A DNA stretch of 23,823 nt from the NCBI GenBank assembly GCA_005889025.1, contig VBCZ01000016.1:1-23823 (forward strand), read 5' to 3'. Under the pieces are notes generated by a model that saw only the letters and a program-made list of their open reading frames with translations, was not told the origin of the DNA and did not search any database. This document shows positions 7,312-14,638 of this stretch, piece by piece (position 1 is the stretch's first letter; every line of letters begins with the position of its first letter). The position numbers and the translations under genes were made by a program. This stretch comes from Betaproteobacteria bacterium. GTDB lineage: Bacteria > Pseudomonadota > Gammaproteobacteria > Burkholderiales > Casimicrobiaceae.

Positions 7312-7680
7312 ATGATGGCAGACATGATGACGATGTCGACACCAACGGCTCCGGCTTCATCGGCGCCGAAGAAGAAGGCCGCTGGTAAGAAGAAACCGGC
7401 GAAGAAGAAGGCGGCGACGAAGAAGAAGGCCGCGAAGAAGAAGTCGTCCCCGAAGAAGGCCGGCAAGCGCAAGGCGGCCAAGAAGGCGACGAAGAAGAAG
7501 GCAGCAAAGCGTAAATCGCCGAAGAGGGCCGCAAAGAAGAAGGCGTCGAAGCGCAAGGCCGCGCCGAAGCGCAAGGCCGGAAAGAAGAAAGCCGGCAAGA
7601 GAAAGGCAGCCCCGAAGCGGAAGGCAGCCAAGCGCAAGCCGGCCAAGAAGAAGGCCAAGAAAACCGCGAAAAAGAAGTAA
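7312..7680 (+). CDS. Lysine/alanine-rich histone H1-like DNA-binding protein
   Basis: This is a 122-residue, extremely basic protein. After an uncharged N-terminus (about residues 1-19, rich in Met, Thr, Ser, Ala) the rest is a low-complexity array of Lys-Lys-Lys/Arg-Ala and Pro-Lys-Arg-Lys units with no acidic residue at all. This resembles the C-terminal tail of eukaryotic histone H1 and bacterial H1-like/AlgP-type proteins, which bind and compact DNA. No globular domain is visible. Start at ATG 7312 is supported by CAGGAGA seven bases upstream. Codon use is dominated by AAG, so the DNA is a purine-rich near-repeat and opposite-strand frames stay open. It is transcribed alone, from its own promoter to a strong terminator at 7726-7762. 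Confidence 0.85.
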   Translation: MMADMMTMSTPTAPASSAPKKKAAGKKKPAKKKAATKKKAAKKKSSPKKAGKRKAAKKATKKKAAKRKSPKRAAKKKASKRKAAPKRKAGKKKAGKRKAAPKRKAAKRKPAKKKAKKTAKKK

Positions 7681-7725
7681 CACCAACGCGGCACACCGTC
7701 CGTCGCACGAAAAGCGATGGACCTC

Positions 7726-7762
7726 AAAACAGGCGACGCGAGAGTGTCGCCTGTTTTGTTTT
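7726..7762 (+). terminator. Intrinsic terminator after the H1-like gene
   Basis: AAAACAGGCGAC (7726-7737) pairs perfectly with GTCGCCTGTTTT (7746-7757) around an 8-base loop, followed by further T-rich sequence up to 7762. The A-run on the left arm gives a T-run on the opposite strand as well, so it may also act against transcripts from the mltD side. Confidence 0.9.
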
Positions 7763-7773
7763 AGGCGGTGCTG

Positions 7774-7795
7774 GGAACCTCTGAATAAGTCCCGC
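7774..7795 (+). repeat. Left terminal inverted repeat of the 288-bp element
   Basis: This 22-base end begins GGAACCTCTGAATAAG and matches the inverted copy at 8040-8061 with three mismatches. Confidence 0.7.
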
Positions 7796-8039
7796 GTGGT
7801 CGCGACGGAGGCTCGCCGGGATGAGATGCACGAAGCGACGCGAAGCTAATGGCAGATCCCCTTAGCGAGCGGCGCGACACAGCAGATCGCCCGGCCAGCC
7901 CCGTCCCGCCCGGGTTTCGCCGCAATGGCCTCATCTGCGTTGTTGCGCGGCTTGGCGATACGGATGAACTATTCGCTTCGCCCGCAGTTGGCAAGTGAGG
8001 CCTAGCATCTGAAGCCATTGCGACAGAAACGCGACTCAT

Positions 8040-8061
8040 GCGGGGCTTGTTCAGAGATTCC
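8040..8061 (-). repeat. Right terminal inverted repeat of the 288-bp element
   Basis: Read on the - strand it begins GGAATCTCTGAACAAG directly after the TGA stop of mltD (8062-8064). Confidence 0.7.
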
Positions 8062-9648
8062 TCAGGGATGCTGCGCGATTCGCGCGGGCTTGGGTTTCAC
8101 CGCCGGCATGACCGTTCTGACGGCCTGAGCGGCGGGGGCCACACCTTTGTGCTTTCCTGTTTTCGCCTTGCCGCGGGCATGCGTGACGTCGCTGATGACT
8201 CGCAGCTTTTGTCCGGGAACGATCCGCGCGCCGAGGCCCGCATTCCACGTCCTTAACTCCTGCGAAGTCACGTCGTAGCGACCGGCGATCGATGCAATCG
8301 TCTCACCCTTCCTGACGCGATGGTACAAAGTGCGGCCGCTCGCCACGGTCGTAAAGACGGCGTTCTGCAGGCTCGCAATCGACGCATCGGAAGGCGCTTG
8401 CGACGGAACCAGGACCGCATGCCCGCCCGGGACGGTGGCGCGTGGACCGATGCCATTGACGGTGCGCAGCGTCTCGAGTGAGAGTCCGAAACGCGCGGCG
8501 ACCTGCGGAAGCGTCTCGCCCGCCCTCATCTTGTACGCCTGCCAAGTGACCATCGGCTGGCTGTCAAGCTCGAGCTTGGCCGCAAACAGCTCCGCCTTGT
8601 CGTAAGGGAGAAGGATGGTGGTTTCGTCGGCACCAGCGATAACCGGCCGGTTGTGCTGTGGATTGAGCGACAGGAATTCGGCGAGCGGCATTTCCGCAAG
8701 CTCTGCGGCGATTTTGACGTCCATCTTCCGGCTGGTCGTGACGACGGTGAAATAGGGCGCGTCGGGGATATACGCAAGCTCGAGGTTGAACGCCTCCGGA
8801 TCGTTGACGATGTTCTTGACGGCCTGCAGCTTGGGAACGTAATTGCGCGTCTCCGCGGGCATCGGCAGGCTCAGGTAATCGGTAGGAAGACCCCTCTTCT
8901 GGTTGAGCGCGATCGCGCGCCGAACCGAGCCTTCGCCCCAGTTGTACGCCGCCAGCGCGAGATGCCAATCTCCAAACTCGGTATGAAGCTTTTGCAGGTA
9001 ATCGAGGGCGCCGCCGGTTGCCGCAACGACGTCGCGGCGCCCGTCGATCCACCAGTTCTGCTGCATGCCGTACATTTTTCCGGTCGACGGGATGAACTGC
9101 CAAATCCCCGACGCGCGGCTGCTTGAATACGCCATTGGGTTGTATGCGCTCTCAATCATCGGCAGCAGCGCAGCTTCCAGCGGCATGCCGCGCTTCTCGA
9201 CCTCACCGACGATGTAGTAGAGGTATCTCCGGCTGCGATCGATCATGCGCGCGACGTACTCCGGACGAGCCGCATACCATTCCTCGGCTTGCCGGACTTG
9301 CACGGTATCGAGGTCCGGAAGCCCGAACCCGTTGCGGATGCGCGCCCACAAATCGCCGTATTCGGAGCGCAGTTGCAGCGTCTGGTTGGTGACTGAATTC
9401 GGGTCCCCGCCGGTGGCCAACTGCGCCTCAGGCTCACGGTCGAGCGCAATAGGTACGACGGGAGGTTCAGGGACTTTCTCCGCAGGCGGCGAAAACGCCA
9501 GCGGGACAGGCGGCAAGCGAGGCACGCTGGCGCAGGCGGCCAGCGCCAGCGTCACGAGGGCCGCAGCTATTATGGCAGGGTCGATAAAGGAGCCTGAGAC
9601 TTTGGACAAGGTGCCGCGATGGTAGAGGGGCGATACCTCAGCCGTCAA
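8062..9648 (-). CDS. mltD: Membrane-bound lytic murein transglycosylase D
   Basis: This 528-residue lipoprotein has a hydrophobic signal and lipobox LAAC (Cys at 39), a transglycosylase SLT domain (about residues 140-250) with the catalytic Glu166 in MIESAYNP and the downstream GIWQFIP and ALAAYNWGEG motifs, and two LysM peptidoglycan-binding repeats (about 371-415 and 441-485) before a basic Lys/Pro tail. It cleaves the glycan strands of murein to 1,6-anhydromuropeptides from the periplasmic face of the outer membrane. The start is uncertain: TTG 9648 has a weak CAGG upstream, whereas TTG 9609 would give a more normal 26-residue lipoprotein signal peptide. It follows gloB by 44 bases on the same strand. 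The stop codon touches the end of the MITE-like element. Confidence 0.93.
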   Translation of the reverse strand: MTAEVSPLYHRGTLSKVSGSFIDPAIIAAALVTLALAACASVPRLPPVPLAFSPPAEKVPEPPVVPIALDREPEAQLATGGDPNSVTNQTLQLRSEYGDLWARIRNGFGLPDLDTVQVRQAEEWYAARPEYVARMIDRSRRYLYYIVGEVEKRGMPLEAALLPMIESAYNPMAYSSSRASGIWQFIPSTGKMYGMQQNWWIDGRRDVVAATGGALDYLQKLHTEFGDWHLALAAYNWGEGSVRRAIALNQKRGLPTDYLSLPMPAETRNYVPKLQAVKNIVNDPEAFNLELAYIPDAPYFTVVTTSRKMDVKIAAELAEMPLAEFLSLNPQHNRPVIAGADETTILLPYDKAELFAAKLELDSQPMVTWQAYKMRAGETLPQVAARFGLSLETLRTVNGIGPRATVPGGHAVLVPSQAPSDASIASLQNAVFTTVASGRTLYHRVRKGETIASIAGRYDVTSQELRTWNAGLGARIVPGQKLRVISDVTHARGKAKTGKHKGVAPAAQAVRTVMPAVKPKPARIAQHP

Positions 9649-9692
9649 GCCGACCTGATGCAGCGAGGCGGTCTCTGTCCACTACCAGTTGT

Positions 9693-10397
9693 CTAATGGA
9701 AGCTGTTTTTCCATGCACGCAGCTCGGCGAATACCGCGACGCGGTCAGACAGTTGGCGGCTGGCATGACGTGATACCGCTGCCTGCATCGCGGGTTCCCC
9801 CGTACGAAGGAAGGGGTTCGTCAAGCGCTCTTCCGCGATCGTCGATGGCAGGGTGACTTCGCCTCGATCGCGTTTGTCCTGCTCACGCGACAGCCGCTCC
9901 TGAAGTCGCCCATTGCCGGGCTCGACCGCCAATGCGAACCGCAGATTCGCGACCGTGTATTCGTGACCGCAATAGACCCGTGTTTCGCCCGGTAACGCTG
10001 CAAGCTTGTCCAGCGACGAGAGCATCTGCGCCGGCGTACCCTCGAACAATCGGCCACAACCCGCGGCAAATAGCGTGTCCCCGCTAAAAAGGATCCCGCC
10101 GCCGAAACAAGCGATGTGTCCCGATGTATGCCCCGGAATATCGAGCACCGACATCGAAACGCCGACCTCGGGCATTTCGAAGGAATCTCCTTCGCGAAGC
10201 GCATACGTGCGTCCGCCGCCGACGTGGTCGCCGTGATGATGCGTTGCGACGATCGCGACGAGCTCGATTCCCCCGCGTCGAAGATGCGCGATTACGGGAC
10301 CTGCGTCGCCGGGGTCGACCGCTGCGGCGCGCGATCCCTGCCGCACAAGCCAGATGTAGTTGTCGGAGAACGCGGGGATAGGGATAATCGTCGGCAT
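9693..10397 (-). CDS. gloB: Hydroxyacylglutathione hydrolase (glyoxalase II)
   Basis: This 234-residue metallo-beta-lactamase-fold enzyme starts MPTIIPIPAFSDNYIW, the typical GloB N-terminus. The binuclear metal site is visible as THHHGDH (H53, H55, D57, H58), GHTSGH (90-94), FSGDT (Asp107) and CGHEYT (His145). The C-terminal part has the family's NPFLR block used for glutathione binding. It hydrolyses S-lactoylglutathione to lactate and glutathione, completing methylglyoxal detoxification in the cytoplasm. I chose ATG 10397 over the more upstream in-frame start at 10439 because homologous N-termini begin there. The divergent methyltransferase starts at 10396, so the two genes overlap by two bases; the order gloB/methyltransferase/rnhA mirrors gloB-yafS-rnhA in Escherichia coli. 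Confidence 0.95.
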   Translation of the reverse strand: MPTIIPIPAFSDNYIWLVRQGSRAAAVDPGDAGPVIAHLRRGGIELVAIVATHHHGDHVGGGRTYALREGDSFEMPEVGVSMSVLDIPGHTSGHIACFGGGILFSGDTLFAAGCGRLFEGTPAQMLSSLDKLAALPGETRVYCGHEYTVANLRFALAVEPGNGRLQERLSREQDKRDRGEVTLPSTIAEERLTNPFLRTGEPAMQAAVSRHASRQLSDRVAVFAELRAWKNSFH

Positions 10398-11151
10398 GGC
10401 GGAATCTTCAGCAGCCCCGGGCGCGCTGTCAACGGGCACGCTCGCCGCTTGGTTCGCGACCCCCCTCGGTCAATACCTTCTCGCACGCGAGCAGGCGTAC
10501 TTCGACGGCACTTTGGCAGACATCTTCGGCTTTCATGCGCTGCAGATCGGCCTGCCTGAAAGCCCGTTCCTGCGCGGGTCGCGGATCACGATGCGCTGCA
10601 CCGTCGACCTGGAGGAGCCGGCGCAGGTCATTGCCGATCCGCACTGGCTGCCCTTTCCGGAAAACAGCATCGACCTCATCGTCCTTCCGCATACCCTTGA
10701 ATTCACTGACGAGCCGCATCAGCTGCTGCGCGAAGTGTATCGCGTGATCCGGCCGGAAGGTCAGGTCGATATTGCGGGTTTCAATCCGTTCAGCCTGTTC
10801 GGCGCCAAGCGGTACTTCGGCCGCGCGCAGACGATGCCCTGGAACGGAAACTTCATTTCGCTCTACCGGCTCAAAGACTGGCTGGCGCTGCTCGGATTCG
10901 AGGTCGCCGGGGGCAGGCTCGACGCCTATGTGCCGCCGTTTGCCCAGGAGAAATGGCTCCAACGCTTCAAGTTCTTCGAAAAAGCAGGCGATCGTTGGTG
11001 GCCGATTGCCGGCGGGGTGTACTTCCTGCGCGCCACCAAGCGTGTGCTGGGCATGCGCATCATCACGCCGGCGTGGTCGCGGCGCGTACGGAAAAAGGCG
11101 CTTGCATCGGTCGCCCGGCAAGCCAGGGAGTCGCTCGAGCTTGTCGAATAG
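10396..11151 (+). CDS. YafS-like class I SAM-dependent methyltransferase
   Basis: This 251-residue protein belongs to the family placed between gloB and rnhA. Visible blocks are WFATPLGQYLLAREQAYFD near the N-terminus, LPFPENSIDLIVLPHTLEF (about 85-103) corresponding to methyltransferase motif II, and LLREVYRVIRPEGQVDIAGFNP (about 110-131) corresponding to motif III. The usual glycine-rich SAM loop (motif I) is degenerate: the equivalent position reads FHALQIGLPES. The substrate is unknown to me. Start ATG 10396 gives MAESSAAPGAL; the stop lies inside the start region of rnhA, an overlap of 11 bases that suggests coupled translation. A strict functional assignment as an active methyltransferase is inference. 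Confidence 0.8.
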   Translation: MAESSAAPGALSTGTLAAWFATPLGQYLLAREQAYFDGTLADIFGFHALQIGLPESPFLRGSRITMRCTVDLEEPAQVIADPHWLPFPENSIDLIVLPHTLEFTDEPHQLLREVYRVIRPEGQVDIAGFNPFSLFGAKRYFGRAQTMPWNGNFISLYRLKDWLALLGFEVAGGRLDAYVPPFAQEKWLQRFKFFEKAGDRWWPIAGGVYFLRATKRVLGMRIITPAWSRRVRKKALASVARQARESLELVE

Positions 11152-11599
11152 AGTCGCCCGCAACAGCGCGCCGGTAGTCATCTACACCGATGGAGCCTGC
11201 AAGGGAAACCCCGGTCCCGGCGGATGGGGAGCGCTCCTGAGCTGCAAAGGCACCGAGCGCGAGCTCTTTGGCGGCGAGTCCAACACGACCAATAATCGCA
11301 TGGAGCTTACCGCGGTGATTCGCGCGCTTGAAAGCCTCAAGAGGCGCTGCGCGGTCTCGGTCTATACCGACTCGCAATATGTGAAAAAGGGCATCGAGAA
11401 CTGGGTCCACGCATGGAAGAAGAACGGCTGGAAAACCGCTGACCGCAAGCCTGTCAAGAACGCTGACCTGTGGCAGGAGCTCGATCGGCTCGCGCGCGAG
11501 CACGACGTCGAGTGGCACTGGGTGCGCGGACACGCCGAAACGCCGGGAAACAACCGCGCAGACGCACTGGCCAATCTCGGCGTCGACGCGGTCCGCTAA
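11141..11599 (+). CDS. rnhA: Ribonuclease HI
   Basis: This 152-residue protein is near the standard length for RNase HI. All four catalytic carboxylates are visible: D17 (YTDGACKGNPGPGGWG), E55 (NNRMELTA), D77 (VYTDSQYV) and D141 (NNRADALA), with H131 (WVRGHAE). The basic handle region NWVHAWKKNGWKT (88-99) is intact. It degrades the RNA strand of RNA-DNA hybrids, such as R-loops and primer remnants, in the cytoplasm. The best start is TTG 11141, overlapping the methyltransferase end, with AGGGAG (11125-11130) about ten bases upstream; no ATG or GTG lies at the expected position. An abnormally extended antisense reading frame from the neighbouring permease crosses the whole gene and could cause automated callers to lose rnhA. 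Confidence 0.95.
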   Translation: MSNRVARNSAPVVIYTDGACKGNPGPGGWGALLSCKGTERELFGGESNTTNNRMELTAVIRALESLKRRCAVSVYTDSQYVKKGIENWVHAWKKNGWKTADRKPVKNADLWQELDRLAREHDVEWHWVRGHAETPGNNRADALANLGVDAVR

Positions 11600-11688
11600 G
11601 GTTCTCGTTGACGGTCGGCGAGCAGGCATTAAAAGCGTCGGGAGCAGGGCTTGATGCAAGGCGCGCCGCAGCCGGCTCGCAGCAGCTT

Positions 11689-13603
11689 TTACAATTGCAT
11701 CGGCAGAATCACCATCTGCAAGCCGTTCAGATGCAGCTTTCGCTGCAGCGCGAGCGCGGTCTGGTTGTGCAATAGCCGCGTGATCCAGTTCTCGTTGCGA
11801 AAGCTCTTCGGCAAGCTTGACCAGCTCGTCGACTCGATCGGTGCCCAGCGAGAACCGCGCGGTCGACGCAAGCCCGTTGGCGTGGCAGTAATCGACGTAG
11901 AACGCCAGCGCCCGGTCCAACGTCGCCTTGAGCTGCTCGATCTGTTCGCTGCCGCCGTAACTCTGCGCATCCACCGCCTTGGCGCTGATGAAAATGAAGT
12001 TCTTGAAGTGATTTGGGAACAGCCGCTGCACCCACAGCAGCGTGTGGATGCCTCCGCCGCGGCTCGACCCCACCATGAATACCGCGCTCGGCGCATCCGG
12101 ATCGAGTTTGGGCGGGTTTTGCGATTTCGGGCACGCCACCGCCGTGAAAACCTGGTCGACCTCCTTCAAGCGCGCCTTGACGCCATCGTAGTGGCGATGA
12201 ATCGCGAGGCATATCGCGATCACCAGCGATGTGATCAACACGGTGACCCAGCCGCCTTCGCTGAATTTCTCGACGATAGTGACGGCGAGAATCCCTGATG
12301 TGACCACGAGCCCCAGCCCCGATAGGACCAGCCGGTAATGCCAGCGGCGATCGGTCGCACGCGCCCTCCACCAATAGATGCAAAGCCCAAGCAGCGACAG
12401 CGAGAACGTCAGGAAGACGTTGATCGAGTAGAGCACCACCAGCAGGTCGACGCTGCCGCGGCTCCACAGCACGATCACCAACGCGGCGAGGCCCATGATG
12501 ACGATGCCGTTCTGCGTCACCAGCCGTGTCGACAGATGGCGGAACTGGTGCGGCAGCCAGGAGTCGGCCGCCATGTTGGAAAGGACACGCGGTCCGCCGA
12601 GGAAGCCGGTGTTTGCCGCGACGAACAGGAGTCCCGCCTCGAATATGAGCACGAGAATGAGCGTCGTATGGTTGAAGGTCGCCGGGAAGCCGAAGCTTTC
12701 GATGATGGTGCCGAAAACGACCGCGTTGAGAGTCTGCCCCTCGACGGGCCGCGCGTTCCAGAGCAGGTAAAGCAGGATGATGCCGCCGGCGGTAAACGCG
12801 AGCGAAACCGCCATGTAGAACATCGTCAGCTTGCCGGTGCGCACGACCGGCTCGCGCAGCGTCTGCACGTTGTTCGACACCGCCTCGATCCCGGTATACG
12901 TTCCGCCGCCCAGCGAGTACGCCCGCAGGAACAAGGACAGTGCGCCCACCCAGCCTATGTCATGGGCCAGCTTGCCTGTCTCCTCGATCGCATTGGGCAC
13001 GACCTGCACCAGTCCCTGCGAATGACCGAGTATTCCGTAGCTGATCAGGAAGACGTGGGTAACGACAAACCCGAGAAATATCGGCAGCAGAATCCGGATC
13101 GACTCCTTCATGCCGCGCATGTTGAGCACCAGCAGCAAGGTGATCAGCACAAGCTCGGTGCCGATCTTGTAAACGCCTGCGGTTACGGGCAGAAGACTGA
13201 ACAGCGCGTCAACCCCGCTCGCAACCGAAATCGCGATGGTGAGCACGTAGTCGACGATCAGCGCGGCGCCTGAAACGAGGCCCGCGCGCGGCCCGATCAA
13301 GCTTGTCGCGACGCGATAGCCGCCACCGCCGGTGGGAAAGAGCTCGATGACCTGGTTGTACGCGAGCGAGATGATGAACACCGTCGCCGCGGTAGCCAGC
13401 GCCATGTACAGACCGAGATGGGCGTGGCTTCCGAGCGCTTTGAATGCTTCCTCGGGCCCGTAGGCGGAGGAGGAGAGACCATCCGCGCCCAGCCCGACCC
13501 ACGCCAAAAAAGCCGCGAGGGCGATGTGTTGTCGCGTGCTCTGGCTTAAGGGGTCGAGAGGTGCACCGATGACTATCTGGCGCAGCTTTTGGTACGTCGT
13601 CAT
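11689..13603 (-). CDS. APC-superfamily amino acid permease, C-terminal domain frameshifted
   Basis: The protein starts at ATG 13603 (MTTYQKLRQIVIGAPLDPL) and has a long multi-helix membrane domain (about residues 25-470) with APC-like blocks such as LAWVGLGADGLSSSAYGPEEAF, ELFPTGGGGYRVAT and GGGTYTGIEAVSNNV. A cytoplasmic domain follows (about 490 onward). At about residue 600 (near 11800-11803) the frame changes: the family-like ending with NWITRLLHNQTALALQRKL and MVILPMQL continues in another frame and stops at 11689. Compared with relatives as I recall them, about 14 residues are missing there, implying a deletion of length 2 modulo 3. In the original frame translation would run on to 11063, antisense to rnhA, giving an 846-residue product with an unrelated tail. 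The transport domain looks intact; substrate is unknown. Confidence 0.78.
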
Positions 13604-13692
13604 GGCGAGATCACTGCACGACCGGCGCGGCGCATGCAGTTCGCAAAAGCAGAAACCCGCCTACACCGGTGCTCGTCGACCGAAGCGCGCCG

Positions 13693-13707
13693 TGTTGCAA
13701 TGCAACA
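13693..13707. promoter_or_regulatory. Perfect palindrome TGTTGCA-A-TGCAACA upstream of the permease
   Basis: Two 7-base arms flank one central base, 90 bases upstream of the permease start and just past the end of the TPR gene. The symmetry and position fit an operator for a dimeric repressor. No stem-loop terminator features follow. I could not find a convincing promoter in the 114-base gap. Confidence 0.45.
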
Positions 13708-13717
13708 TCGGCGAACC

Positions 13718-14062
13718 CTACTCCTCCCCCAACTGCTTTGCAAGGCGACGAGCGAAAACTCGCATCTCCTTCATCGCCTGCTTGTCGCCCTTTTTTTCCG
13801 CTGCGTCGATGCCCGCCCGGTAGGCGGCCAGCGCAGCGCCGCTGTCACCCGCGCTCGTGAGCGCTTTGCCGAGAAGCTTCCACGCCGCCGAATACGAATT
13901 GTCCAACGCGACGGCCTGACGCAGGTGCTCCACCGCCCGCGATGCGTCGCCTGCCTTGAGGTACGCGTCTCCGAGCCCGAAGCGCAGCAATGCGCCATCC
14001 TTGCCCGACGCAAGCAGCCTCTCGAAGGTCAGCACGAGATTGCGCGGCCCTTGCTCGGGCAT
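13718..14062 (-). CDS. Small tetratricopeptide (TPR) protein
   Basis: This 114-residue protein is built almost wholly of TPR-like helix pairs: one around residues 23-55 (LLRFGLGDAYLKAGDASRAVEHLRQAVALD) and one around 56-89 (YSAAWKLLGKALTSAGDSGAALAAYRAGIDAAEKKGD), ending in a basic helix. There is no signal peptide, so it is likely cytoplasmic and a protein-protein adaptor. It starts at ATG 14062 only three bases after the stop of the DUF6265 gene, so the two are almost certainly co-transcribed. The partner is unknown; the operon suggests the neighbouring proteins or fatty-acid enzymes upstream, but nothing in the sequence shows it. This is the last gene of the co-directional run before the permease. 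Confidence 0.8.
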   Translation of the reverse strand: MPEQGPRNLVLTFERLLASGKDGALLRFGLGDAYLKAGDASRAVEHLRQAVALDNSYSAAWKLLGKALTSAGDSGAALAAYRAGIDAAEKKGDKQAMKEMRVFARRLAKQLGEE

Positions 14063-14065
14063 AGA

Positions 14066-14638
14066 CTAATTCCGCAGGAGGTCGCCCGTCTTGCAATCGA
14101 CGCGGCGCATGGGATAGATCACCCTGCGCTCCTCGCCGTTGATTTTGCCTTCGACATGCACGTAAAGCCACCCTCCGGTCCCATGACGATAGATGAGCCG
14201 CTTGGGAAACTCATCCGCCGCACTTTCAAAAGTGAAGATTTCGTCGGGTCCATCCTCGCTTCTGCCGGCGAGTCGAAACGAGGTTTCCTTCTTTCCGGAA
14301 GGGGAGGCGACATAGAACACGCCCTCCGGGCGCGACTCGATGCGAAGATATTCGAAATCGACGGTCTTGCCCTCCAGTACCGTCTGGCTTGCGCCGATCA
14401 CGATATCGCTGCGCAAAGGCAGCCATTCCTCGCGGAAGTCGCGCAGGTTCACTTTTCCTTCCCAGCATCCCTGAATCCATGCAAGCGGCTCGAGCGGCGA
14501 AGCTCCGCTCTGTTTGTCGGCCGGCGGGGCAGGAGAGGCCATGGCGCGCTGCGCCTGCGCGATAGCGCTAAAGCCCGTGCACGCCATGAGGATTGCGATC
14601 GACCAGCGCACGAGGATCGAGCGGGCTCTCGAGCTCAT
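14066..14638 (-). CDS. Exported DUF6265-type protein
   Basis: This 190-residue protein has an N-terminal signal peptide: MSSRARSILVRW followed by a hydrophobic stretch and an AQA-like cleavage region near residue 27. After a Pro-rich linker comes the domain LAWIQGCWEGKVNLRDFREEW (about 49-69), then IGASQTVLEGKTVDFEYLRI and a C-terminal block with FPKRLIYRHG and YPMRRVDC. I recognise this as DUF6265, a family of beta-rich exported proteins of unknown function. ATG 14638 overlaps the stop of the upstream DUF6352 gene as ATGA, showing translational coupling. A longer open frame upstream (to 15043) is shadow sequence of the DUF6352 gene. Confidence 0.8.
   Translation of the reverse strand: MSSRARSILVRWSIAILMACTGFSAIAQAQRAMASPAPPADKQSGASPLEPLAWIQGCWEGKVNLRDFREEWLPLRSDIVIGASQTVLEGKTVDFEYLRIESRPEGVFYVASPSGKKETSFRLAGRSEDGPDEIFTFESAADEFPKRLIYRHGTGGWLYVHVEGKINGEERRVIYPMRRVDCKTGDLLRN

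Larger units (their letters stand above)
7774..8061. mobile_element. 288-bp non-autonomous element (MITE-like) with terminal inverted repeats
   Basis: The left end reads GGAACCTCTGAATAAGTC and the right end, on the other strand, GGAATCTCTGAACAAGCC; over 22 bases (7774-7795 against 8040-8061) they differ at only three positions. The ends resemble, from memory, those of IS5-type insertion sequences. No transposase frame lies inside, so it would need one supplied in trans. The interior also has a second imperfect inverted repeat (7911-7929 against 8014-8033), so the whole stretch could fold strongly. The right end is immediately adjacent to the mltD stop codon. I could not find an obvious target-site duplication. 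Confidence 0.6.

Noticed and set aside
7366..7677. Possible CRISPR-like or tandem DNA repeat in the H1-like gene
   Set aside because: The repetition is short, irregular codon repetition in a coding frame, without constant repeats separated by unique spacers.
7214..7708. Leu/Ser- or Phe/Ala-rich antisense frames opposite the H1-like gene
   Set aside because: They arise because the AAG-rich tract reads as CTT/TTC/TCT on the other strand; no ribosome site or homology supports them as membrane proteins.
7774..8061. Complete insertion sequence
   Set aside because: The ends look transposon-like but no transposase frame fits in 288 bases, so only a non-autonomous element is proposed.
11600..11688. 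Bidirectional terminator between rnhA and the permease
   Set aside because: No stem with a T-tract on either strand was found in this 89-base convergent gap.
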